Origin: Rhodoferax sp.
GTDB taxonomy: Bacteria > Pseudomonadota > Gammaproteobacteria > Burkholderiales > Burkholderiaceae_C
Direction of reading: 5' to 3'
NCBI RefSeq assembly: GCF_018063565.1
Contig: NZ_JAGPBB010000020.1
Location: forward strand, 1 to 49,818
Length of the DNA stretch: 49,818 nucleotides
Shown piece after piece: positions 17,741 through 27,119 of this stretch. Each line of letters opens with the position of its first letter. Positions within the stretch are counted from its first letter, which is position 1. The notes under the pieces were generated by a model that did no database searches, was not told the origin of the DNA, and saw only the letters and a program-made list of their open reading frames with translations. Position numbers and translations under genes: made by a program.

Positions 17741-20700
17741 GCCGACCCGACGCTGCGTCTCCATCCATCCAGACTGCACCAACCTTGAGCTGGGGCATTG
17801 GCGCTGTGCTGACCACTTTGTCGCTGTTGTTGCTGCTGCCGTTGCTGGTTTTCTTGCTGTGGAGCGTCAGGGACGAAGCCAAGCGCATCCAGAGCCGCAC
17901 CGAATCCGTGGCCATGAGTCTGGCGCAGATTTCAGCCCATACGCTGGAGCGCAAGCTCAGTGACACCCAGCACTTCTTGGCCACGATGTCGGCCCGCGCC
18001 AGTGTTCGCGCGCTCGACAGCGCCCGCTGCGACCCGGTTTTTGGTGATTTTCAGAAGTCGCACCCCGGCTTCACCGTGTTGACCACATCGACGCTGGACG
18101 GTCAACTCATTTGCGGTGTGGTCGGTGCTGCCGCCGATCGCCCTCGACTGTCAGCACCGCTGACCTCCGGCCCCGCCAGCGGGGCACCGCAGTTTCAACT
18201 GGGACACGCACAAAAGGGGACAATCTCCGGACGCTGGGTCATGCCCATCAGCCTGCCGCTGTTGGACGACAGCGGCGCCCCACGCGGTGCCATTGCCGCC
18301 TGGATTGATCTGACACGGCTGAGCCCGCTCAATGAAAGTGCCCTGAACCGCATGCCCAAGGACACCGTCAGCACGGTATTTGACGACGATGGTGTCATTC
18401 TGGCCCGCTCGCGCGATGCCAACAAAATGGTTGGAGAAAATCGCAGCGGCTTCCCCCAGGCCACGCAGGCGCTCCAACAACGTCAGGGCTTCTTCCAGAC
18501 CACTTCACAAACCGACGGCATCCATCGTCTCTACGCTGTGGTGCCGGTGGAGGGCACCCGCTGGATCGTGTCGATGGGCATCCCCACCACTGCCATGGAT
18601 GCAGAACTGGCGCTGGCCCGGCAGCAGAATTTCGCGCTGTTTGGCGGCCCTGTGCTCTTCACCGGACTGATGCTTTGGCTGGTACGACGCTATACGGTGC
18701 GCCCAATACAGATTGGTGCAGCTGTGACACAGGCGGTCAAGGAGGGTGACCTGCAGCGCCGCATTCCACTGGAATCCGTCGGTCATCTCAGTGAATTGAA
18801 AAGCATCGCCATCGGCTTCAATGCCATGCTCGACACCCTGGTCGATGAACGGGTCCGACTGACACAAAGCGAGGCAGATTTTCGCACCCTGTTCACTGAA
18901 ATGCGCAGTGGTTTTGCCGTGCATGAGCTGATTTTTGACACTGCAGGGGTAGCCGTTGACTACCGCTTTCTCGCGGTCAACCCGGCGTTTGAGGCCATGA
19001 CCGGTCTGCGCGCCAGTACCTTGATTGGCAAACGGGTGCTCGAGGTGCTGACCACGCTGGAGCCCATCTGGATTGAGCGCTATGGCCGTGTCACATTGAC
19101 CGGCGAGCCAGCGGCGTTTGAGGACTACAGCGCCGAATTGAAAAAGTATTTTGACGTGCGCGCTTTTCGCATTCGCCCCGGACAATTTGCCGTGATGACA
19201 CTTGACATCACCGATCGCCGCTTGGCGGAGAATGCGCTGGCCCGTGAACGTGCCCTGTTACGCCGGGTGATGGACAGTATTCCGGACCTGATTTTCTTCA
19301 AGGACATCAACGGACATTATCTCGGCTGCAACAAGGCATTTGAAGCGTTTGCCGGGCGTGACGAGCAGGCGCAGGTGGGCAGAACCGACTTCGATTTTTT
19401 TGACGCCAAGACCGCCAGCTTTTTTCGCGAGCAAGACCAGAAAATGCTGCAGAGTGGTGAGGCGCGTCAGAACGAAGAGTGGGTGACTTACCCCGACAGC
19501 CGGCAGGTGCTGCTGCAAACCATCAAGACACCGTTCAGCATCATGCAGGGCGAGTCAATCGGCATCCTGGGCATTAGCCGCGACATCACAGCGCAGCATC
19601 TGGCGCAGATCGAGATCAAAGCCAGCAACCAGACTTACCAGGCCATTCTTGCCACGGCACTTGATGGCTTCTGGATAGCCGACCTGCAGGGCCAGTTGCA
19701 CGAGGTAAATGACGCCTATATTGCGATGTCAGGCTTTTCGCGCGAAGAATTGCTACAGAAACATGTTTCCGATCTGGATATACAGGACCCACCCGATGTT
19801 GCCCGTCGCCGTCTTGAACGCATCAAGCTGATCGGCAGCGACCTGTTTGAGACCCGGCATCGGCGCAAAGGCGGCGAACTGTGGGATGCAGAGGTCAGCA
19901 CCAACTACTGGGCCGAGCAAGACCGGCTCTTCATCTTTATCCGTGACATCAGCGCACGAAAACAGGCCGAAGGCCAGTTGCAACAAGCGGCTGCCGTGTT
20001 TGAGAACACCCAGGAAGGCATGATGGTGACCGACACACAGGACATCATCGTGCGGATCAACCCGGCCTTCACCATTCTGACTGGGTTCAGTGCCGAAGAC
20101 GCCATTGGCAAAACGCCGTCGATTCTGAACTCACCGCAACAGGATGCATCGCTATTTGTCATGATGCGAAAGTCCCTGGCGCGAAGCGGCCAATGGAAGG
20201 GTGAAATCATCAATCGCCGCAAAGACGGCACGGATTTTTCGCAGTGGATGACGATTTCATCGATTCTGGACTCGGCAGGCGAAGTTAGCCACTACGTGTC
20301 AACCTTCACTGACATCTCGCAGCTTAAGGATGCCCAGGCCAAGATTCACAACCTGGCTTTCTTCGATCCGCTGACCCAGTTGCCCAATCGCCGGCTGATG
20401 CTGGACCGCCTGCACCGCTCGGTAGCGCTATGCGCCAGACGCAAGAGTTGTGGCGCTGTGCTTCTGATTGATTTGGATAATTTCAAGCTGATCAACGACA
20501 CCGAAGGCCATGAAGTCGGCGACATGTTGCTGGTGGAGGTGGCACGCCGCCTTAAGAGCTGTGTGCGCGAGCAGGATAGTCTGGCGCACCAGGGTGGAGA
20601 TGAATTCATCATCATCCTGGACGACCTGGGGCACGAACTCCACGAGGCGGCGAGTCGCGCTGAACTGGTGGCTGAAAAGATCATGCAGTCGCTGCGCGAG

Positions 20701-21648
20701 AGTTACCAACTTGGCTTGCTTGAACACCACAGTCAGGCCAGCATCGGTGTGGCCACCTTCCAGGATCCGACCGACAACGCCGAAGAAATACTCAAACGCG
20801 CCGATACGGCCATGTACCGCGCCAAAGCCGAAGGTCGCAATACCGTGCGTTTTTTTGACCCGGCCATGCAGGCTGCGCTGCAGCAACGCATCAAACTTGA
20901 AACTGAATTGCGTCACGCCCTACCGGGCAATGAACTCCAGCTCTATTACCAGGCGCAAGTCGATGGCGACGGCAAGGTGCTCAGCGCCGAGGTCCTGATC
21001 CGCTGGCAACATCCACAACGCGGGCTGGTGTCACCCGTACAGTTCATTCCGTTGGCCGAAGAGTCCGGCTTGATTTTGCCGATTGGGGCCTGGGTACTGG
21101 AAACCGCCTGCGCACAACTCAAGGCATGGGAAAACCACCCACTTGCCCGTGATCTGAAGCTGGCGGTTAACGTCAGTGCGCGCCAATTCCGGCAAGACGA
21201 TTTTGTATCGATAACCAAACATGTCGTTGATCAAAGCGGCATTGATCCCACTCGCCTGAAACTGGAGCTGACGGAAAGTATCGTCATCAACAACGTGGCG
21301 GACACGATCGAAAAGATGCATCAACTCAAAGTGCTGGGATTGACTTTTTCGATGGACGACTTTGGCACCGGTTACTCATCACTGGCCTACCTGAAACGTC
21401 TGCCGCTGGATCAGCTCAAGATCGACCAGTCGTTTGTACGAGACATCAGTCACGACCCCAGTGACGCCGCCATCGTGCAAACCATCATCACCATGGGCAA
21501 CACGCTGGGCTTGAACGTGATTGCGGAGGGTGTGGAAACCCAGGTACAGCTGGATTTTCTGCAGAAACACGGCTGCAAGACCTTCCAGGGCTATTTGTTC
21601 AGCCGCCCGGTGCCGCTCGCCGAGTTTGAGAAACTGTTGATTGCTTGA
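17737..21648 (+). CDS. Dual GGDEF-EAL protein with dCache, HAMP and four PAS domains
   Basis: 1303 residues, start overlapping the previous stop (ATGA). A membrane helix (about 18-45), periplasmic dCache-like domain (46-300), second helix (about 301-320) and HAMP (320-375) precede four PAS domains (about 385-500, 505-625, 628-745, 748-868), GGDEF (868-1040) and EAL (1055-1303). GGDEF is intact (QGGDEF, 953-957) with an I-site REQD five residues ahead. The EAL signature reads EVL (AEVLIRW, Glu1085) but other catalytic residues appear kept: NVSARQF, ELTES, MDDFGTGYSS, LKIDQSFV and IAEGVET. Both c-di-GMP synthesis and breakdown are therefore possible. Last gene of the four-gene run; it converges on the aldehyde dehydrogenase gene. 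Confidence 0.92.
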   Translation: MSRPDAASPSIQTAPTLSWGIGAVLTTLSLLLLLPLLVFLLWSVRDEAKRIQSRTESVAMSLAQISAHTLERKLSDTQHFLATMSARASVRALDSARCDPVFGDFQKSHPGFTVLTTSTLDGQLICGVVGAAADRPRLSAPLTSGPASGAPQFQLGHAQKGTISGRWVMPISLPLLDDSGAPRGAIAAWIDLTRLSPLNESALNRMPKDTVSTVFDDDGVILARSRDANKMVGENRSGFPQATQALQQRQGFFQTTSQTDGIHRLYAVVPVEGTRWIVSMGIPTTAMDAELALARQQNFALFGGPVLFTGLMLWLVRRYTVRPIQIGAAVTQAVKEGDLQRRIPLESVGHLSELKSIAIGFNAMLDTLVDERVRLTQSEADFRTLFTEMRSGFAVHELIFDTAGVAVDYRFLAVNPAFEAMTGLRASTLIGKRVLEVLTTLEPIWIERYGRVTLTGEPAAFEDYSAELKKYFDVRAFRIRPGQFAVMTLDITDRRLAENALARERALLRRVMDSIPDLIFFKDINGHYLGCNKAFEAFAGRDEQAQVGRTDFDFFDAKTASFFREQDQKMLQSGEARQNEEWVTYPDSRQVLLQTIKTPFSIMQGESIGILGISRDITAQHLAQIEIKASNQTYQAILATALDGFWIADLQGQLHEVNDAYIAMSGFSREELLQKHVSDLDIQDPPDVARRRLERIKLIGSDLFETRHRRKGGELWDAEVSTNYWAEQDRLFIFIRDISARKQAEGQLQQAAAVFENTQEGMMVTDTQDIIVRINPAFTILTGFSAEDAIGKTPSILNSPQQDASLFVMMRKSLARSGQWKGEIINRRKDGTDFSQWMTISSILDSAGEVSHYVSTFTDISQLKDAQAKIHNLAFFDPLTQLPNRRLMLDRLHRSVALCARRKSCGAVLLIDLDNFKLINDTEGHEVGDMLLVEVARRLKSCVREQDSLAHQGGDEFIIILDDLGHELHEAASRAELVAEKIMQSLRESYQLGLLEHHSQASIGVATFQDPTDNAEEILKRADTAMYRAKAEGRNTVRFFDPAMQAALQQRIKLETELRHALPGNELQLYYQAQVDGDGKVLSAEVLIRWQHPQRGLVSPVQFIPLAEESGLILPIGAWVLETACAQLKAWENHPLARDLKLAVNVSARQFRQDDFVSITKHVVDQSGIDPTRLKLELTESIVINNVADTIEKMHQLKVLGLTFSMDDFGTGYSSLAYLKRLPLDQLKIDQSFVRDISHDPSDAAIVQTIITMGNTLGLNVIAEGVETQVQLDFLQKHGCKTFQGYLFSRPVPLAEFEKLLIA

Positions 21649-21673
21649 CGCCTTGCCACAACCCGTGCCAACA

Positions 21674-23095
21674 CTATCGAATCAGGAACTTCAGGACGCC
21701 CTCGGCAAACTTGCCGTAGGGTGGCCATAAAAATCGCATGGAGCTCAGGCGCGTCTGGTAGAACACCGGACGCATCTTGGAAAAGGTCTCAAAACCCTCA
21801 TGCCCATGGTAGTGACCCATGCCCGAGTCGCCCACCCCACCAAATGGCAAGTCGTGCTGCCCGACATGGAACAGCGCATCATTGACCGACACACCACCGC
21901 TCATCACATGGTCAATGATGTACTGAACTTTATCGTTTTGATAGCTGAAAGGGTACACCGCCAAAGGGCGTGGCCCTGAATTGATACATGAAATGACCTC
22001 ATCCAGTTCACTGTAGGTGCGCAGCGGCAGGATCGGACCAAAAATCTCGCGCTGCATCATCACACTGTCGGGTGGTGCGTCGAGCACGATATGCGGGGCG
22101 ATCTTGCGCGTTGCGGCGTCAAAGGCAGGGCCGTCCAGCAGGCTCAACACGCGTGCACCGCGGCTGCGGGCATCTTCCAGGGCGGCCAGCAAGCGTTCAA
22201 AAGAGCGCTGATCAATGATCGAGGTGTAGTCCAGGGAGCTCAGGCTGGGGTAGCGCGTTACCGCCAGGCTGCGTGCCATGTCAACAAAGGTGTCCACCTT
22301 GCCCACGGGCAGCCAGGCATGGTCAACGGTGGTGCAAATCTGCCCGGCGTTGAGCAGTTTGACGAAGAGAATTCGCTCCACCGCCGTCTTGAGCGGAAAG
22401 TCGTCGCAGACGATGGCCGGCGCTTTGCCGCCCAACTCCAGCGTGACCGGACACAGATTTTGCGCTGCGGCTGCCATAACCGCTTTGCCCGTCTGGCCCG
22501 ATCCGGTGAACAACAGGTGGTCAAATTTGAGTTTTGAAAACTCCACCCCCACACCACCGGTCTCGTCAAAAAACCGTAGCTTCTCGGGTGGGAAGTAAGC
22601 CGGCATGTGGGTTATCAGGTACGCTGCCAGATGCCGCGAGTTCTCACTCATCTTGACCATGGCGCGGTTACCAGCGGCAAAGATGTAGCTCAAGGGCACC
22701 AGGCTCAGGTTGAGCGGAAAGTTCCACGGCACGATAACGCCGACCACACCCAGCGGTTGCGCCACGACGCGGTTGCTGGCGCCAAAAAAACTGCGCCAGT
22801 CAACCGAGCGGCGCTGCGGACGCATCCAGCGGCGCAAATGACTCAGGATGTGGTCAATGCCGCTCACGGCCGGGTACACCTCGGCCAGCAGCGTCTCGTG
22901 GCGCGAGCGGTGGCCGTAGTCGGCACTGATGGCGTCGCACAGCGCCTCCTGGTGGTCAAGGATAAACCGCTTGAGCTTCAACAAGTCGGCTCGCCGCTGG
23001 GCATAGTCGGGCACCGGATCGGCCAGATAGGTCTGGCGTTGCAAGGTCAATGCCTCTGACAGGGCAGGATTGGAGGAGAGCGTGATGGTATTCAT
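21674..23095 (-). CDS. Coniferyl-aldehyde-type dehydrogenase
   Basis: 473 residues, class-3-like NAD(P)-dependent aldehyde dehydrogenase. The catalytic Cys254 is in NAGQICTTVDHAWLP and the general base Glu220 in TLELGGKAPAIV; PWNFPLNLSLVPL and the lack of the last strands typical of larger ALDHs match coniferyl aldehyde dehydrogenases (CalB type), which oxidise aromatic or fatty aldehydes. ATG at 23095 is the natural start; the frame stays open upstream without family similarity. Substrate cannot be fixed from sequence. Single gene, convergent with the GGDEF-EAL gene (25 bp apart) and 68 bp downstream of msrA on the same strand. Confidence 0.85.
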   Translation of the reverse strand: MNTITLSSNPALSEALTLQRQTYLADPVPDYAQRRADLLKLKRFILDHQEALCDAISADYGHRSRHETLLAEVYPAVSGIDHILSHLRRWMRPQRRSVDWRSFFGASNRVVAQPLGVVGVIVPWNFPLNLSLVPLSYIFAAGNRAMVKMSENSRHLAAYLITHMPAYFPPEKLRFFDETGGVGVEFSKLKFDHLLFTGSGQTGKAVMAAAAQNLCPVTLELGGKAPAIVCDDFPLKTAVERILFVKLLNAGQICTTVDHAWLPVGKVDTFVDMARSLAVTRYPSLSSLDYTSIIDQRSFERLLAALEDARSRGARVLSLLDGPAFDAATRKIAPHIVLDAPPDSVMMQREIFGPILPLRTYSELDEVISCINSGPRPLAVYPFSYQNDKVQYIIDHVMSGGVSVNDALFHVGQHDLPFGGVGDSGMGHYHGHEGFETFSKMRPVFYQTRLSSMRFLWPPYGKFAEGVLKFLIR

Positions 23096-23163
23096 GGCGT
23101 TTTTCAGTGTAGACCTGAAACATCCTTGCTGCGACCGGTACGCAGGTGATTGAACGTGACGCT

Positions 23164-23853
23164 CTAACGGGGCTGCGCGCCCCACAGCTGCAGCAGACGG
23201 GCATCACGGCCGCAACTGCTACGGTAATAGCTGTAACGCACCGGGTTCTTCAGGTGGTAATCCTGGTGATAAGCCTCAGCCGCGTAAAAATCTCCGGCGG
23301 TTTCGACCGGGGTGAGGATAGGCTCTTTGAAAGGTTTCGATTGCTCAACCGCGGTGCGTGACGCCAGCGCTTGGGCCATCTGCGTCGCGTTGATGGCAAA
23401 GATGGCCGTGCGGTACGGTGTGCCGTGGTCGCAAAACTGTCGATCACGCATGGTCGGGTCGATGGTGCGCCAAAAGTGGTCCACCAGTTGGCGGTAACTC
23501 AGCCTGGCCGGATCGAACACTATTTTGACCGCTTCGGCATGGCCCGTGACGTGGCTTGACACCTCTTCATAGGTGGGGTTGGCCGTCTTGCCGCCGGTGT
23601 AACCGGAAGTGGTCGAAATCACGCCCGGCAACTTGTCGAAATCGGCCTCAACACACCAAAAGCAACCGCCTGCCAGAATTGCTATTTCATGGCCGTCTGC
23701 GGCGGCCGCCTCGGCCTGGGGTATCGGCAGTGGATGCGGTGCCCGTTGCGCGGCCAGTTCCCACCAGCCAATGAGCAGCAGCACAAACGCCAAAGCGAGC
23801 CAAAGCGTCAAGCGAGATTTTCTGGTCCGGACAGGAAGATTTTTTGGCGTCAT
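23164..23853 (-). CDS. msrA: Membrane-anchored peptide methionine sulfoxide reductase MsrA
   Basis: 229 residues. A basic N-terminus (RTRKSRL) and one hydrophobic helix (about 16-32) anchor or export the enzyme; cytoplasmic MsrA proteins lack this. The catalytic motif AGGCFWCVEADF has nucleophile Cys64, and Cys214 in SSCGRDA may be the resolving cysteine. YTGGKTANPTYEEV, DHFWRTIDPT and RTAIFAI are family hallmarks. It should reduce oxidised methionine on the periplasmic side if the helix is a signal anchor. Redox partner not found nearby. Confidence 0.93.
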   Translation of the reverse strand: MTPKNLPVRTRKSRLTLWLALAFVLLLIGWWELAAQRAPHPLPIPQAEAAAADGHEIAILAGGCFWCVEADFDKLPGVISTTSGYTGGKTANPTYEEVSSHVTGHAEAVKIVFDPARLSYRQLVDHFWRTIDPTMRDRQFCDHGTPYRTAIFAINATQMAQALASRTAVEQSKPFKEPILTPVETAGDFYAAEAYHQDYHLKNPVRYSYYRSSCGRDARLLQLWGAQPR

Positions 23854-24060
23854 GCCGCATCATAAAAAGCACCGGCAAAGACCGTTGCCCACGGGGGCAT
23901 TTTGGCGACCGAGGCCGCTGAGCCGTCGTTTCACACACTCTGTCACTACCACGCCGCTGATGCTGGCGGGGCTGGCTTGGCGAGCGCTGCCGGGATTCTT
24001 GCCGGCACAACGCCGCAAGTCAAAACAAGCCGCGCGCGCCGGCAGAGGTGTGCGCCGATG

Positions 24061-25401
24061 TCAGATCAATCCGAAAGCTGCAGCCAGCAAGTAACCTGCC
24101 ACACACGAAGTGCCAACGCCGATCAAACCCGGCAGGATGAAACTGTGGTTGATCACATACTTGCCAATACGGGTGGTGCCGGAGCGGTCGAACTGGATGG
24201 CGGCCAGGTCACTGGGGTAAGTGGGCAGAATGTAATAACCGTATGCCGCTGCTGCATACGCCACCACATACCCCGGTGGCACGCCGATGGCCAAACCCAC
24301 CGGCACCATGGCGCTGATGGCGGCGGCCTGTGAATTCACCAGCTTGGAGACCAGCAACAAAACCAGTGCATAGGTCCACGGCTGCGACTTGACCAGGTCC
24401 GTCAATGCCGCCTTGAGGGTTGGAAGATGTGATTCGAATACGGTGTCGGCCATCCAGGCCACACCAAACACCGCCACCACGGCAATCATGCCGGCGCGAA
24501 ACACCTCGGTCTTGCCAATCTGCGAAGCGTCGGTGGGGGTAAACAGAATGATCAAGGTGCCCGCCAACAGCATAAACATCTGGATGGCCAGCACCATCGA
24601 CATCGGCTTGCCATCAAACACCGGGCGCATTCCAGGGAAGGCACCCAACATGGAAACCAGTGCAATTGCGCCCAGGAAAATCCACATGGCAGTCCATTGA
24701 CCAGCCGTGAGCGTTTTGCCCATCAACGACGTGCTGTCACCATAAATCAGCCTGCGCTGCTCGGGGTCGGCAATACGCCGTTGGAACTCGGGGTCCTTAT
24801 CCAGGTCTTTGCCCCGGAACCAGCTAAAAATTCCGATCATCAACACACCGGCCAAGGTGGATGGCACCGTGACCGACAGCACCTGCACGAAGTCGATCAC
24901 CGGTGTGCCCTCAGGAACCTTGGCCAAAAATGCCACCAATGAGACCACGGCCACCGACACCGGGCTGGCAAGAATGCCCATTTGCGCTGAAATCGAGGCA
25001 GCCGCCATGGGTCGCTCTGGCCGGATGTTGTTCTTGATGGCGATATCGTAGATGATGGGCAACATGGTGTACACCACATGCCCGGTGCCACACAAGATGG
25101 TCAGGGTACAAGTGACAAACGGCGCCAGGATCGACACGTAACGCGGGTTGCGCCGCAACAACTTTTCAGCCCCCTTGAGCATCACTTCCAGGCCGCCAGA
25201 CGCCTGCAAGGTGGCCGATGCTGCCACCACTGCGATGATGGTCAACATCACGTCAACCGGTGGTTTGCCGGGTTTGAGGCCAAACGTGAACACCATCAGC
25301 ACCAGACCGGCACCGCCCAGTAAACCTAGGGCGACTCCGCCCTTGCGAGCGCCGTAAAACAGGCAGACCAGAATAATTGCCAACTGCAGGAAGATATCCA
25401 T
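24061..25401 (-). CDS. Dcu-family C4-dicarboxylate carrier (DcuA/DcuB type)
   Basis: 446 residues, about ten to twelve membrane helices. The N-terminal [36 protein letters not shown] and the pair [15 protein letters not shown] with [19 protein letters not shown] are characteristic of Dcu carriers, which exchange fumarate, malate, aspartate and succinate across the inner membrane. C-terminal [26 protein letters not shown] is also conserved. DcuA versus DcuB cannot be separated safely. The ATG is preceded by GAAAGGAACTC. The promoter carries a perfect palindrome (25442-25455). A 207-bp gap separates its stop from msrA. Confidence 0.92.
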   Translation of the reverse strand: MDIFLQLAIILVCLFYGARKGGVALGLLGGAGLVLMVFTFGLKPGKPPVDVMLTIIAVVAASATLQASGGLEVMLKGAEKLLRRNPRYVSILAPFVTCTLTILCGTGHVVYTMLPIIYDIAIKNNIRPERPMAAASISAQMGILASPVSVAVVSLVAFLAKVPEGTPVIDFVQVLSVTVPSTLAGVLMIGIFSWFRGKDLDKDPEFQRRIADPEQRRLIYGDSTSLMGKTLTAGQWTAMWIFLGAIALVSMLGAFPGMRPVFDGKPMSMVLAIQMFMLLAGTLIILFTPTDASQIGKTEVFRAGMIAVVAVFGVAWMADTVFESHLPTLKAALTDLVKSQPWTYALVLLLVSKLVNSQAAAISAMVPVGLAIGVPPGYVVAYAAAAYGYYILPTYPSDLAAIQFDRSGTTRIGKYVINHSFILPGLIGVGTSCVAGYLLAAAFGLI

Positions 25402-25424
25402 ACCGAGTTCCTTTCGAGGCGGCC

Positions 25425-25455
25425 ATTGTATTTTTGATACCTAGGGTTAACCCTA
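25425..25455 (-). promoter_or_regulatory. dcu promoter with a 14-bp operator-like palindrome
   Basis: TAGGGTTAACCCTA (25442-25455) is a perfect palindrome 40 bp upstream of the carrier's ATG. On the minus strand a -10-like TACAAT (25425-25430) lies 17 bp from GGGTTA, so the palindrome covers the weak -35 position. That geometry suits either an activator touching RNA polymerase or a repressor. The regulator is not identifiable here; the FNR consensus TTGAT-N4-ATCAA is not present. Confidence 0.5.
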
Positions 25456-25460
25456 ATCTA

Positions 25461-25925
25461 TTCGAGCAACATCTGATCTGAGTCAATGTCCCTTTACATT
25501 GGTCCTTGGTGATATACAAAGCAGTTCGCGGCTGTGGTGCACCGCGTTGCGGTGACCCGGCGTCGCCGAATCTGCGCCTCTGACCCACATCATTGAGCGT
25601 CGATGAAACTCAACCCTCTGTACGTCTTGATTCACAATGGCCTGCGAAAAAGGCTGGTCTGTGGCCGGGTTGGCCGACGTCAGCAACCATGCACTGAGCA
25701 CCCTGATGCACGGCACTAGATTCGCGTGCCGCGACGGTTGGATGGAACTGCGCCACACCCAGTCCATGTCAGGCGCCTTTACCGAGGTGCAACTGCAAGT
25801 CCCAATTGCATCCACCCAGACTCCCGCGCCAGCACTCCATGGCGCGCACTGCACAACTACTGCTGGGGATGAAGCAACGAAAAGAGGCCGTTTCGGGCAG
25901 CCAGGTTGTAGGAAGTTTTGGCCAA
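25461..25925. other. Intergenic stretch without a recognisable gene
   Basis: About 465 bp between the dcu promoter and the repeat at the end of the diguanylate cyclase gene. Short open frames exist on both strands, but none has a ribosome binding site, protein-like composition or recognisable motif. I see no tRNA or clear hairpin here. Confidence 0.5.
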
Positions 25926-25976
25926 TAGCGCTTATCCGGTATGCGATAAGCGCTACAAAACAATTAGCTTTTTGGT
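25926..25976. repeat. Interspersed palindromic repeat at the 3' end of a GGDEF gene
   Basis: TAGCGCTTATC (25926-25936) and GATAAGCGCTA (25945-25955) form an 11-bp stem with an 8-nt loop, followed by ACAAAACAATTAGCTTTTTGGTAGC. It is the best-preserved copy of the element seen at 8720, 34508, 36344 and 43197. The right part runs into the GGDEF gene, so the last codons (LPKS) and the TAA stop lie in it. In the mRNA the stem would form directly after the stop. Confidence 0.65.
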
Positions 25977-26791
25977 AGCGGCGCAGCATTGTCAGCCAGG
26001 TGGACCCGGTTGCGCCCGGCACTCTTGGCTGCATATAGCGCGGTGTCAGCGCTGTGCAACAGCGACGTCAGGTCATCGTGGTGCGCACCCAGCGCCGCCA
26101 CCCCGATCGAGACGGTGATGGCAATGGGCACGCCTGCGGCCACTGGCAAGGTCTGCACGGCGACTGCCGCACGCAGCCGCTCCGCCACCTCCAAGGCACG
26201 CACCGAACCGGTGTCGGGCAGCAGAATGGCGAATTCCTCGCCGCCCAGACGCCCGGCGAGGTCGATCGAGCGAATGTTTTGCTGGCAGATGCGGCACAAG
26301 CCCTGCAGCACCTGGTCACCGGCCTGATGCCCGTGGCGGTCGTTCACGGCCTTGAAAAAGTCAATGTCAAGCATCAACACCGCCAATTCGCTGCCGTGAC
26401 GCCGTGTGCGCACCAGCTCGCGCTCGCCGATCTCGAAGAAATCGCGCCGGTTGTGCAATCCGGTCAGAAAGTCGGTGTGAGCCTGACGCGCCATCTCGGC
26501 CTCTTGTGCGCGCAAGTGGTCGAACAAGCGGCGCAATCCCACCATGCCATACAGCATCAGCAGCGAGATCAACAAGCCCATCAGCGAGTTGATGGCATTC
26601 ACGTTGCCGTGATGCAGCCATTGCCAGATCTCGGTGGCGCGGCGCAGAATCATCAGCAGCAGTGCCAGCGACACGCTGATCCACGCCAGCCAGAAGCGCC
26701 CGGTTTCGCGCAGCCGCGAAAGCGCGATGGCCGCAGCAGCCAACTGCGCGGCGATCGAACAGACAATGGTGACCAGCAGCAGGAGATTCAT
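25964..26791 (-). CDS. Membrane-bound diguanylate cyclase (GGEEF)
   Basis: 275 residues. Three hydrophobic helices (about 2-22, 34-48 and 65-85) form a small membrane sensor, followed by a GGDEF domain (about 105-265): HTDFLTGLHNRRDFFE, LMLDIDFFKAVNDRHGHQAGD and the active motif LGGEEFAILLP. The I-site RSID lies five residues before GGEEF. It should make c-di-GMP in the cytoplasm. The stop codon lies in an interspersed repeat. Single gene with 328 bp of non-coding DNA upstream. Confidence 0.9.
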   Translation of the reverse strand: MNLLLLVTIVCSIAAQLAAAAIALSRLRETGRFWLAWISVSLALLLMILRRATEIWQWLHHGNVNAINSLMGLLISLLMLYGMVGLRRLFDHLRAQEAEMARQAHTDFLTGLHNRRDFFEIGERELVRTRRHGSELAVLMLDIDFFKAVNDRHGHQAGDQVLQGLCRICQQNIRSIDLAGRLGGEEFAILLPDTGSVRALEVAERLRAAVAVQTLPVAAGVPIAITVSIGVAALGAHHDDLTSLLHSADTALYAAKSAGRNRVHLADNAAPLPKS

Positions 26792-27119
26792 GGCGCAGGA
26801 CAGGGATATGTGGCAATGCCAAACTGTAACCGTGCCGTGTCAATCCTTGCCAGCGGTCTTTTTCATCCAAACGACTGGAATATTGAACCGTTTGCCTGCC
26901 AGACAACGCAGATCGATTCGGCCAGTGTCAGGCGGCAAGTCAAGTCATGTGCCAAACACAATTGGGGGGAGTTGGTGGCCCGCAACGTGACCAGGGGCAC
27001 CTTCTGGCAGGCGCAGAGTGGGACAGCAGTGAACGAAAGTGGCTACCATCTCACTGAAATGTTGACTGGCGCAGGGCGACATCGGCCAGTGGAGATCCAT
27101 TCACCAACCAGGAGCAGGC
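26792..27119. other. Divergent intergenic region
   Basis: 328 bp between the diguanylate cyclase start and the YkuD-type gene start. It should hold promoters for both. A -10-like TACCAT near 27044 could serve the plus-strand gene, but no good -35 partner is visible. I see no convincing small gene or RNA. Confidence 0.4.

Noticed and set aside
25637-25978. Open frame on the plus strand in the dcu-GGDEF gap
   Set aside because: No ribosome binding site, unlike-protein composition, and its end runs into the interspersed repeat.
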